Translations under genes and position numbers: made by a program
Assembly (NCBI RefSeq): GCF_029868855.1
Contig: NZ_JARWOV010000337.1
Location: 1-39,798 of the forward strand
DNA: 39,798 nt
Reading direction: 5' to 3'
Source of the DNA: Nocardia carnea
Lineage (GTDB): Bacteria; Actinomycetota; Actinomycetes; Mycobacteriales; Mycobacteriaceae
The notes under the pieces: generated by a model
Told to the model about the DNA's origin: nothing
The model's input: the letters and a program-made list of their open reading frames with translations, nothing else
Database searches by the model: none
Shown here: positions 25,426 through 32,960 of the stretch, piece after piece
Layout: each line of letters begins with the position of its first letter
Position numbering within the stretch: the first letter of the stretch is position 1

Positions 25426-25731
25426 TTACGCGACCGGGCCTCCGAAGATCTCGATGGGCTTGCTGTCGGCCGAGATGGTCACGAGCGCGCGCTTGGTGTC
25501 CTTGCGCTTGCCGTAACCGAAGCGGGTCCGCTTGCGCTTGCCCTGACGGTTGGCGGTGTTGACGCTGGTGACCTTCACCCCGAAGACCTTCTCGACCGCG
25601 ATCTTGATCTGGGTCTTGTTGGAGTCCGGGTGCACGATGAAGGTGTAGGTGCCCTCCTCGATCAGACCGTAGGACTTCTCCGAGATGACCGGCGCCAGCA
25701 GGATGTCGCGCGGATCGGCGATGGTGCTCAC
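25426..25731 (-). CDS. rplW: 50S ribosomal protein L23
   Basis: L23 (101 residues) has the family opening ILLAPVISEKSYGLIEEGTY and the core KIAVEKVFGVKVTSVNT. It forms a docking site for trigger factor and SRP at the tunnel exit. It overlaps the rplD stop by four bases, with a 33-base gap to rplB. Confidence 0.96.
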   Translation of the reverse strand: MSTIADPRDILLAPVISEKSYGLIEEGTYTFIVHPDSNKTQIKIAVEKVFGVKVTSVNTANRQGKRKRTRFGYGKRKDTKRALVTISADSKPIEIFGGPVA

Positions 25732-26402
25732 TTGCTCTCCTCCTGTGCAGCCTCAGCCGGGCCGTGCACGAAGGCGTTGAGCGCCTCGACGGAGAACACG
25801 ACTTCGTCGCTGTCCAGCACGTCGTAGGTGTTCAGCTGGTCCGGTGCGATGGTGTGCACGTATTCCAGGTTGCGGGCACTCTTCCAGGCAGTGACGTCCT
25901 CGCGGCCGACGACCAGGAGGAACTTCTTACGGTCCGAGAGCTCGGACAGGAAGGTCTTCGCGGTCTTGGTCGAGGGGTCCTGGCCCGCGACGAGCTCGCT
26001 GATCACGTGGATCCGCTCGTTCCGCGCCCGATCCGACAGCGCACCACGCAGGGCGGCCTGGATCATCTTCTTGGGGGTGCGCTGGCTGTAGTCGCGCGGC
26101 TTGGGGCCGTGCACGGTGCCACCGCCGGCGAACTGCGGGGCGCGGGTCGAACCCTGGCGGGCGCGGCCGGTGCCCTTCTGGCGGTACGGCTTCTTACCAC
26201 CGCCGCGGACTTCACCGCGGGTCTTGGTGGAATGCGTGCCCTGGCGGGCGGCGGCCTGCTGGGCCACGACCACCTGGTGCATCAGCGCGATATTCGCGGT
26301 CGCATCGAAGATCTCGGCGGGGAGATCGACGGTGCCGTTGGTCTTGCCACCGAGTTCTTTGACCGGCAGCGTCAGATTCGCCTTCTTCTCGAGGCTGGTC
26401 AT
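25728..26402 (-). CDS. rplD: 50S ribosomal protein L4
   Basis: L4 (224 residues) shows the extended internal loop rich in basic residues (STKTRGEVRGGGKKPYRQKG) that reaches the exit tunnel, then GTVHGPKPRDYSQRTPKK. It overlaps rplC and rplW by four bases at each end. In E. coli L4 controls the operon autogenously; whether it does here cannot be told. Confidence 0.97.
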   Translation of the reverse strand: MTSLEKKANLTLPVKELGGKTNGTVDLPAEIFDATANIALMHQVVVAQQAAARQGTHSTKTRGEVRGGGKKPYRQKGTGRARQGSTRAPQFAGGGTVHGPKPRDYSQRTPKKMIQAALRGALSDRARNERIHVISELVAGQDPSTKTAKTFLSELSDRKKFLLVVGREDVTAWKSARNLEYVHTIAPDQLNTYDVLDSDEVVFSVEALNAFVHGPAEAAQEESK

Positions 26403-27064
26403 GCGTGCGCACCACCCTTCACGGCGCTCTTGACGATCACGACGCCGCCCTTGCGACCCGGGATCGCTCCCTTGATCAGCAGCAGGCCGTTCTCGGCGTC
26501 CACCTTGTGAACCGACAGGTTCTGCGTGGTGACGCGGTCGTTACCCATACGGCCCGACATGCGCATGCCCTTGAACACGCGGCCGGGGGTGGCGCAGCCA
26601 CCGATGGAACCCGGGCGACGGTGCACGGCCTGGGCACCGTGCGAGGCACCCTGGCCACGGAAGCCGTGGCGCTTCATGGTGCCGGCGAAGCCCTTGCCCT
26701 TGCTGGTGCCGGTGACGTCGACGTAGGTGCCCTCTTCGAACGCGTCGGCCGAGATCTCCTGGCCGACCTCGAAGGTGGACACGTCCGCGACGCGGATCTC
26801 CGCGACATGACGGCGCGGGGTGACACCGGCCTTGGCGAACTGGCCGGATTCCGGCCTGTTCACCTTGCGGGGGTCGATGGCGCCGAACGCGACCTGCACG
26901 GCGCTGTAGCCGTCGCGCTCGACGGTACGGATCTGGGTGACCACATTCGGTCCGGCCTTGACGACGGTGACCGGGACGACCCGGTTCTTGTCGTCGAACA
27001 CCTGGGTCATGCCCAGTTTGGTGCCCAGGATGCCGGCCGCGGGCCTGCTCTTGTTGTCAGTCAT
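26399..27064 (-). CDS. rplC: 50S ribosomal protein L3
   Basis: The 221-residue protein starts MTDNKSRPAAGILGTKLGMT and has the L3 loop RGQGASHGAQAVHRRPGSIG that reaches toward the peptidyl transferase centre. ATG 27064 is preferred over GTG 27082 because it matches family N-termini. It follows rpsJ by only a few bases. Confidence 0.96.
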   Translation of the reverse strand: MTDNKSRPAAGILGTKLGMTQVFDDKNRVVPVTVVKAGPNVVTQIRTVERDGYSAVQVAFGAIDPRKVNRPESGQFAKAGVTPRRHVAEIRVADVSTFEVGQEISADAFEEGTYVDVTGTSKGKGFAGTMKRHGFRGQGASHGAQAVHRRPGSIGGCATPGRVFKGMRMSGRMGNDRVTTQNLSVHKVDAENGLLLIKGAIPGRKGGVVIVKSAVKGGAHA

Positions 27065-27078
27065 ATCGAGAGTCCCCG

Positions 27079-27384
27079 TCACTGGATATTGACGTCGACG
27101 CTGGCCGGCAGGTCGATGCGCATGAGGGCATCCACCGTCTTCGGCGTCGGGTCGAGGATGTCGATCAGCCGCTTGTGCGTACGCATCTCGAAGTGCTCGC
27201 GCGAGTCCTTGTACTTGTGCGGCGAACGGATGACGCAGTACACGTTCTTCTCGGTCGGCAACGGCACCGGCCCGACGACCCGGGCCCCGGTGCGGGTCAC
27301 CGTTTCGACGATCTTGCGCGCAGACGCGTCGATCGCCTCGTGGTCATAGGCCTTGAGCCTGATGCGGATCTTCTGTCCCGCCAC
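27079..27384 (-). CDS. rpsJ: 30S ribosomal protein S10
   Basis: S10 (101 residues, MAGQKIRIRLKAYDHEAIDA) begins with GTG at 27384, preceded by AAGGA. The signature TGARVVGPVPLPTEKNVY and the C-terminus VDVNIQ are complete. It is the first gene of the S10 operon and, with NusB, also takes part in rRNA antitermination in bacteria. Confidence 0.97.
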   Translation of the reverse strand: MAGQKIRIRLKAYDHEAIDASARKIVETVTRTGARVVGPVPLPTEKNVYCVIRSPHKYKDSREHFEMRTHKRLIDILDPTPKTVDALMRIDLPASVDVNIQ

Positions 27385-27894
27385 GCTAAGTGTCCTTTTC
27401 TCCGCTTTCGTCCGTGATCCGGATACCGGCTAGGGCGTCCGTACCACCTTCATTTGCACAGCCCGAACACACGATGACGTCCCGTGCCGGATCGGTCAGG
27501 GCCCGGAGGAGGCAGCCTGCGTAACCACGCAGGGCCCCCGATCAGGCACCAAACCAACACAGTGGAGACCACGACCAGGGATAACCCAGTCCGTGCCGCT
27601 GTTCATCTGTCATGGTTCTCCGGTCCACGCGGTCGGGCGTGTCGCCTTTCCGCTCATTCCTCGGCCCCGGAAGAATTCTTCGATCGTGGCCTGCGGAACT
27701 TCGTCCCGGACGTACCCGCACCGCATTCGGTGAGGTACTCGCTGGTTTTACTCACCCCGCCCAGCCGTGCCATTTCATGGAAATGACGGCGACCCGGGGC
27801 AAGGCAACCCGAACAGTATGCACGAGCCCCCCGAGGCGTTTCAAATCGGGGTCGGCCGAGGTCCGGCACCGCGGCAACCATACCGCGCAGGGCC
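27385..27894 (-). promoter_or_regulatory. S10 operon leader and promoter region
   Basis: About 510 bases without a convincing gene lie between rpsJ and the next palindrome. A hairpin with 7-base arms, CCTGCGT-GGTT-ACGCAGG, occurs at 27516-27533 within GGGCCC-flanked sequence, consistent with a structured leader. The operon promoter must lie here, but I cannot place its boxes with confidence. Confidence 0.5.
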
Positions 27895-27916
27895 TATCTT
27901 ACCGCTGAGTAAGATA
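27895..27916 (+). promoter_or_regulatory. Perfect palindromic operator TATCTTAC-N6-GTAAGATA
   Basis: Perfect 8-base arms around CGCTGA end five bases before the ATG of the DUF4442 gene. The size and symmetry are typical of TetR-family operators. Its position over the initiation region suggests tight repression, possibly of a leaderless or very short-leader transcript. Confidence 0.65.
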
Positions 27917-27921
27917 GCGGC

Positions 27922-28401
27922 ATGACGAACCTCACCGGTACCTACCGCGGCTGGCGCAAACTGCCGGACAACGCCCTCGGCCACGGCCTGTTCTCGCTGT
28001 CGATGGTGGCCCGCGTACCTTATTTCGCCACAGTCCTGCCCCGGGTGGTCCGGTTGGAACCCGGCCTCTGCGAGGTCAAGGCGCCGAAATGGTTCGGCGT
28101 ACACAACCATCTCGGCACCTTCCACGCCATCGCCGCCTGCAACCTCGCGGAGATCGCCATGGGCATGCTGAGCGAGGCAACGGTCCCCACCACGCACCGC
28201 TGGATCCCCAAGGCGATGCAGGTCCAGTACCTGACCAAGGCCACCACCGGTCTCCGTGCCGTGGCCGAACTCACGGAGACACCCGACTTCGCCACCATCA
28301 CCGAGGGCCGCGACCTGACCGTCCCCGTATCGATCTACGACAAAACCGGTCGCGAGGTGGTGCACGCCGAAATCACCACCTGGGTCACCCCCAAGAACTG
28401 A
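27922..28401 (+). CDS. DUF4442 hotdog-fold protein, putative thioesterase
   Basis: The 159-residue protein has the DUF4442/PaaI-like pattern: KAPKWFGVHNHLGTFHAIAAC (about 50-71), AEIAMGMLSEA and IPKAMQVQYLTKATTG, forming a hotdog fold. Related proteins hydrolyse or bind acyl-CoA, but DUF4442 members are largely uncharacterised. It lies just behind a palindromic operator and 35 bases before a lycopene cyclase gene on the same strand, so both may be co-expressed. Confidence 0.75.
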   Translation: MTNLTGTYRGWRKLPDNALGHGLFSLSMVARVPYFATVLPRVVRLEPGLCEVKAPKWFGVHNHLGTFHAIAACNLAEIAMGMLSEATVPTTHRWIPKAMQVQYLTKATTGLRAVAELTETPDFATITEGRDLTVPVSIYDKTGREVVHAEITTWVTPKN

Positions 28402-28436
28402 CAGGGCAGTTGCTCTCCCCCGCCGGACGCCGTTGA

Positions 28437-29633
28437 ATGCGTTACATGTCAGCCAGCACCGACAAATTCGATATCTGCGTCGTCGGGCTGGGCCCGTCCG
28501 GCCGGGCACTCGCCCACCGCGCCACCGTGGCCGGCCTGCGGGTGGCGGCCGTGGATCCCCGGCCCGACCGCCTGTGGCCGCCGACATTCTCCTGCTGGAT
28601 CGACGAACTGCCGGAGTGGTTGCCGCACAGCGTGATCGCGAGCCGGATCCCGGCACCGGTCGTCTGGACCACGTCCGAGCTCCGGATCGAACGCCCCTAC
28701 TGCGTGCTGTCGAAACCGCTGCTGCGGGACGCGCTGCCGCTCGACGACGCCCGGGTGTTCGCGGGGCGCGCGGCCCGGGTGGATGCGCATGAGGTCGAGC
28801 TCGCCGACGGGACGGTGATCCGGGCGACGGTGGTGGTCGATTCCCGCGGAATGCCGGGGCCGGGTGACCGCCGTACCGCCAGCGCGCACGGGATCTTCGT
28901 CGCCGCCGAAACCGCGGAGCCGATCATTCGCGAAGGCGAGGGACTGCTGCTGGACTGGCGGCCGGAGAACGGCGCCGGGCCCGACGAACCGCCTTCTTTC
29001 CTGTACGCGGTACCCCTCGGCGACGGCACGGTGATCTTCGAGGAGACCAGCCTGGGGTTGCGGGGCGGTATGCCGCAGCACGAACTGCGCAGGCGCACCC
29101 TGAATCGGCTGGCCGCACACGGTATCGAACTGACCGGGGAGGAACCGAGCGAAGCCGCACACTATCCGCTGGACACCCCGCCGCCGGCCAAGGGCGTCGG
29201 ACGGGTGGTGCCGTTCGGTTCCCGCGGCGGGATGATGCATCCCTGCACCGGCTACAGCGTGGCCGATTCGTTCGCACTGGCCGATACCGCAGTCGCCGCG
29301 ATCCAGCGCGGCGAGGATGCGATCGCCGCGCTGTGGCCGTGGCGGGCGCGCCTCACGTACTGGATGCGTATGCGCGGACTGTGGGGGCTGGGCCGATTGA
29401 CCACCGAACAGTCCGTCGCCATGTTCGATTCCTTCTTCTCCGCTTCCCCGCGCGGGCAGCGGGCACTGCTGTCGGCGCACGACGACTACGCCGCGCTGGG
29501 GACGGTGCTTTTCAACACCGTCGCCCACACCTGGCCGTTCCGCTGGCGCTACGACCTGGTCGGCTGGACCAACCGCAACCGGTGGGTCGATTATCCCTTC
29601 GCCCCGGCGGTGCCTGCCGACAGCCGGAATTAA
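28437..29633 (+). CDS. Lycopene cyclase (CrtL-type)
   Basis: This FAD-dependent cyclase (398 residues) would convert lycopene ends to rings in carotenoid synthesis. It has the dinucleotide motif VVGLGPSGRALAHR (near 14), the active-site acidic motif VIFEETSLGLRGG (near 200), and GMMHPCTGYSV (near 265), which correspond to the FEETS and HPxTGY motifs of lycopene beta-cyclases. ATG 28437 or 28446 may be the start. No phytoene synthase or desaturase gene is in the window, so it is an orphan here. A related epoxide- or polyene-acting flavoprotein is possible. Confidence 0.78.
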   Translation: MRYMSASTDKFDICVVGLGPSGRALAHRATVAGLRVAAVDPRPDRLWPPTFSCWIDELPEWLPHSVIASRIPAPVVWTTSELRIERPYCVLSKPLLRDALPLDDARVFAGRAARVDAHEVELADGTVIRATVVVDSRGMPGPGDRRTASAHGIFVAAETAEPIIREGEGLLLDWRPENGAGPDEPPSFLYAVPLGDGTVIFEETSLGLRGGMPQHELRRRTLNRLAAHGIELTGEEPSEAAHYPLDTPPPAKGVGRVVPFGSRGGMMHPCTGYSVADSFALADTAVAAIQRGEDAIAALWPWRARLTYWMRMRGLWGLGRLTTEQSVAMFDSFFSASPRGQRALLSAHDDYAALGTVLFNTVAHTWPFRWRYDLVGWTNRNRWVDYPFAPAVPADSRN

Positions 29634-29810
29634 CCCCAGTAGTCCGGGTCCGGTGACTGGTAGTGGCCCGGCGGTGCCTGTCGGCCATCGACCGGCGATA
29701 CCGGACCGACTGCTGGTGGTAACCCGGCCGGCCTTGCCTGTCGGCGGCCGGACAACCCACCGGCTGACCCGAATGGGCGCGGGATATCCCTTCCCGACGG
29801 ACGGCCCGAA

Positions 29811-29845
29811 GCCCGGTGCCCGGTGCCCGGTGCCCGGTGCCCGGA
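29811..29845. repeat. Heptamer tandem repeat (GCCCGGT)4 plus one variant
   Basis: Four exact copies of GCCCGGT are followed by GCCCGGA, in the gap between the lycopene cyclase stop and the convergent permease stop. The rest of the gap (29634-29872) carries scattered GCCTGTCGG motifs and no gene. Copy number may vary between strains. Confidence 0.85.
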
Positions 29846-29872
29846 TAACACTTCCCCGCCGCGCTGGGATCC

Positions 29873-30751
29873 TCAGCCGCTGGTCTCGGACGCCTTACGG
29901 TAACCGCGAACCGCCGGGTAGCCGAAGATCAGGATGACCCCACCGACCCACAGCAGGGTGTCGATGAGCGGTTCGGCGACGGGACCACCGTAGGAAAGCC
30001 CTTTCATCGCCTCGATGGCGCAGCTCATGGGCTGGTTCTCCACGGTGGAACGCAGCCAGGTCGGGTAGGCCTCGATGAGCACGAAACCGGAGTTGAAGAA
30101 CAGCAGCAGGTTGGTGAGCAGGCCGACCATCTGCACCAGCAGGGGCCCTTCTGTGATGGCAGCGATCGAGGTGATGAACACCGCGAATCCGATACCGAAC
30201 AGAATGGGGATCCCGATGAGCCCGAGGGCGGCCAGCGGCCCCTGTTCGAACCGGAAACCGATACAGAAGCCCACGGCGATCACGATCAGTGTGGTGACCA
30301 GCACCCTGATCGCCTCGGCCAGCAGCCGGCCGGTGAGACCGGCCGCACGATGAATCGGCATGGTCCAGAAACGGCCGAGTAGCCCGGTCGCCTTCTCGGT
30401 TTTGAAGCCGAGCGCGCTCACCACGGCCCCGATCATCGCCGCGATCAGCGTGATCATCGGGACCGTGCCGTAGACGGCCGGTTTCCCGGAGAAACTCGAA
30501 ATGGACTCGTCGAGCACGATCCAGAACATCACCAGGGTCAGCGCCGGGTACACGATGGTCTGGATGGTGGTCGACGGATCGCGCAGCCAGCCCGTCAGCA
30601 GCCGTTTGCATTCGACCCAGCTGTGCACCGCCCAGGCCACCGGCGAACTCTCGGCCCGGGCAGCGACCGCCGGCAGGTCGATCGCTGCGGCCGACGGCGC
30701 GAAACGTTCGCGGTCCCCGGGTGTCTTCGCAGAGGTGTCGACCATACTCAT
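29873..30751 (-). CDS. ABC-2 type permease, DrrB/DrrC-like
   Basis: This 292-residue membrane permease has about six hydrophobic segments after a ~55-residue soluble N-terminus. It includes VYPALTLVMFWIVLD, the cytoplasmic ATPase-contact region FKTEKATGLLGRFWTMPIH, and a late AIEAMKGLSYGGPV. ATG 30751 overlaps the upstream permease stop as ATGA. It forms the third gene of a Drr-type exporter operon. The cargo is unknown; relatives export lipids, antibiotics or siderophores. Confidence 0.85.
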   Translation of the reverse strand: MSMVDTSAKTPGDRERFAPSAAAIDLPAVAARAESSPVAWAVHSWVECKRLLTGWLRDPSTTIQTIVYPALTLVMFWIVLDESISSFSGKPAVYGTVPMITLIAAMIGAVVSALGFKTEKATGLLGRFWTMPIHRAAGLTGRLLAEAIRVLVTTLIVIAVGFCIGFRFEQGPLAALGLIGIPILFGIGFAVFITSIAAITEGPLLVQMVGLLTNLLLFFNSGFVLIEAYPTWLRSTVENQPMSCAIEAMKGLSYGGPVAEPLIDTLLWVGGVILIFGYPAVRGYRKASETSG

Positions 30752-31557
30752 GCGCGCCTCACACTCGCCCAGACCGCGAACGGCACGAACAGCACCGCCC
30801 CGGCGACCAGCCAGATCAACCCGACGCGCAGCACCTCCCAGCTGACACCGTCGCCCGCCATATCGCGCAGGGCGTAGGCGAACTGGGTGATGGGCTGATT
30901 GCGGACGAAGGGCTGGACCCATTCCGGGAACTGCGTCTCCGGTACGAAACCGCAGGACATCATGCCGAAGATCAAGGTCGGCAGGGTCAACGCCTGGCTC
31001 AGCGCCTGTGGGCTCTTCGTCAGGCTGCCCAGGCCATCCGCGCCGATCGCCAGCATGGTGCCGACCGCGAGCGCGAAGGCACAGAACCCGACGGTTTGTC
31101 CCCACCCGGCGGTGAATTCGAACCCGATGATGTGCCCGTAGATCAGCGCGGCGGTCAGCGAAACCACCGAACGGACGAGTCCGGCCGCGATTCGCGAGGT
31201 CAACGGCACGAGCAGGCCGATCGGCATGGTCTGCAGCCGGGTGCTGAACCCGGTGCGCGCCTCGAAGGCCGCCAGCTGCGCGTTCGACATCATGGTGAAC
31301 GCCATGGTTTGCAGTACGACGATGGGCATGACGAACTGTGCGTAGTCGATGCCCTGGAATTGCATCACCAGACGCAGCGGCAGATAGAAGCCCACGGTGA
31401 ACACGAGCGGTGTGAGGATGGCGCCGATCAACTCGCCCTTGCTGACCATGGTCCAGACGACCCGGCCGGTGAGTGCCCGCCATTGCGCGAAGTACGAGAC
31501 ATGTGTCCGCGGCAGCTCGGCGAAGAGTCCGGTGCGGTCGATCGCGGGAGCGCTCAT
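30748..31557 (-). CDS. ABC-2 type permease, DrrB-like
   Basis: This 269-residue permease (six hydrophobic segments) has the ABC-2 pattern FEARTGFSTRLQTMPIGLLV and late FVRNQPITQFAYALRDM. It is a paralogue of the next gene, so the transporter is probably a heterodimer in the membrane. It overlaps both the ATPase gene and the second permease gene by four bases, which fixes reading frames and indicates translational coupling. Confidence 0.85.
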   Translation of the reverse strand: MSAPAIDRTGLFAELPRTHVSYFAQWRALTGRVVWTMVSKGELIGAILTPLVFTVGFYLPLRLVMQFQGIDYAQFVMPIVVLQTMAFTMMSNAQLAAFEARTGFSTRLQTMPIGLLVPLTSRIAAGLVRSVVSLTAALIYGHIIGFEFTAGWGQTVGFCAFALAVGTMLAIGADGLGSLTKSPQALSQALTLPTLIFGMMSCGFVPETQFPEWVQPFVRNQPITQFAYALRDMAGDGVSWEVLRVGLIWLVAGAVLFVPFAVWASVRRA

Positions 31558-32690
31558 ATGGGCTCACCCGGCCGCTCGGTTCCACCGGTGAGGCCCGTGA
31601 TGGAAAGGAAGACATCGTCGAGAGACGGGCGCCGCAGCCCGATATCGGCAAGCCTGATCTCGGCGGCATCCAACCGGCGCAACGCCTCGGCGAGTGTCGC
31701 GGCGCCCTCCGGCGCGGGGATGGAAAGCCGCTCGGCATCGTCGAGATCGGCCGCGACCGCGGACGGGACGAGATCACCCAGCGCTGCGGCGGCACGACGT
31801 ACCTCGGCGGGATCCAGCGGTACGACTTCGCAGTAGCTGCCGCCCGTCTTCTCCTTGAGTTCGTCGGCGGTCCCTTCGGCGATCACCGTGCCTTTGTCGA
31901 TCACGATGATGTTGTCCGAGAGCACATCGGCTTCTTCGAGGTATTGGGTGGTCAGCAGAACGGTGATGCCCTGATCCTTCAGGGCGTTCACCAGCTCCCA
32001 GACGCCCTGCCGGCTCCGCGGGTCGAGACCGGTGGTCGGTTCGTCCAGGAACACCACTTCCGGCCGGACCACCAGCCCGCAGGCGATATCCACCCGGCGC
32101 CGCATACCGCCCGAATACTGGTGCACCGGGCGGCGGCCGGCGGCGACGAGATCGAATTCGGCGAGCAGTGTGTCCGCGCGTTTACGCGCGGCAGATTTAC
32201 TCAAGCCCATCAACCGGCCGAACAGTTCGAGGTTCTCCCGCCCCGACAGGTTCAGGTCCAGCGCCGCGTACTGGCCGGTCATCATGATCGAACGGCGCAC
32301 CGCCGCCGGGTTCTGCCGGACATCGTGACCGGCCACGATCGCCCGCCCGGCGTCCGGCCGCAGCAGGGTCGACAGGATTTTGACGGTAGTGGTTTTACCG
32401 GCGCCGTTGGGTCCGAGGATGCCGAGCACCGTACCGCGCTCGGCGGTGAAGCTCACGCCCCGCAGCGCGTGTACCTCGCCGAACGATTTGGTGATCCCGT
32501 CGACTTCGACTGTCGTCGCCCCAGCGGTGGTTCCGGGTCCGGGAGTCCGGCGGGTCGCCCTGTTCGCCTCCGCAGGTGGGTCGTCCGGCCGGGCCGCGAC
32601 GCTGCCGGCCGGCTCGGCGGGCGTATCGCCCGGCTCAGCCGGAGACACTTCGTTGCGGGCGGCTGTCCCGGCATCATTCGAACTCGGCAT
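31554..32690 (-). CDS. ABC transporter ATP-binding protein, DrrA-like
   Basis: This 378-residue ATPase starts MPSSNDAGTAARN, with a ~60-residue disordered Pro/Ala-rich leader. Walker A is GPNGAGKTTT, the signature is YSGGMRRRVD, Walker B is VVFLDEPTTGLD, and the H-loop position holds Gln (TTQYLEEAD), a DrrA-family trait. A C-terminal extension of DrrA type follows (to LDDVFLSITGL). ATG 32690 is taken because GGAG precedes it; an upstream start at 32738 is not needed. It powers the two permeases downstream. Confidence 0.87.
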   Translation of the reverse strand: MPSSNDAGTAARNEVSPAEPGDTPAEPAGSVAARPDDPPAEANRATRRTPGPGTTAGATTVEVDGITKSFGEVHALRGVSFTAERGTVLGILGPNGAGKTTTVKILSTLLRPDAGRAIVAGHDVRQNPAAVRRSIMMTGQYAALDLNLSGRENLELFGRLMGLSKSAARKRADTLLAEFDLVAAGRRPVHQYSGGMRRRVDIACGLVVRPEVVFLDEPTTGLDPRSRQGVWELVNALKDQGITVLLTTQYLEEADVLSDNIIVIDKGTVIAEGTADELKEKTGGSYCEVVPLDPAEVRRAAAALGDLVPSAVAADLDDAERLSIPAPEGAATLAEALRRLDAAEIRLADIGLRRPSLDDVFLSITGLTGGTERPGEPI

Positions 32691-32839
32691 CAACTCTCCA
32701 CTATCGGCCGGATGGGGCGGTGGGGCGGACCGGCGCATCGGTATCCCGCTGGATGATCCCCGGCGCCGGTCGCGATGTTACCGATCGGCGTTTCGGCGGC
32801 CCGGTCGCCGCCGGTACCCCACACGGGATACGGACCAAC

Positions 32840-32855
32840 TGTGCGTTTGCTCACA
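32840..32855 (+). promoter_or_regulatory. CRP-like site TGTGCGTTTGCTCACA
   Basis: The 16-mer fits TGTGA-N6-TCACA at nine of ten defined positions with correct spacing. It lies in the 270-base divergent region, about 105 bases before the dehydrogenase start and 150 from the ATPase start, so it could serve either gene. Confidence 0.4.
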
Positions 32856-32960
32856 GCAGTAAATGGGCGGACCATCACCCCTGGTCGGCGGTGCAATGAC
32901 AGCGCACGGGCAGTGCGAGTGCCTTGTCGGCGTGGCCGCCACCACCATAATCTGACGTGC

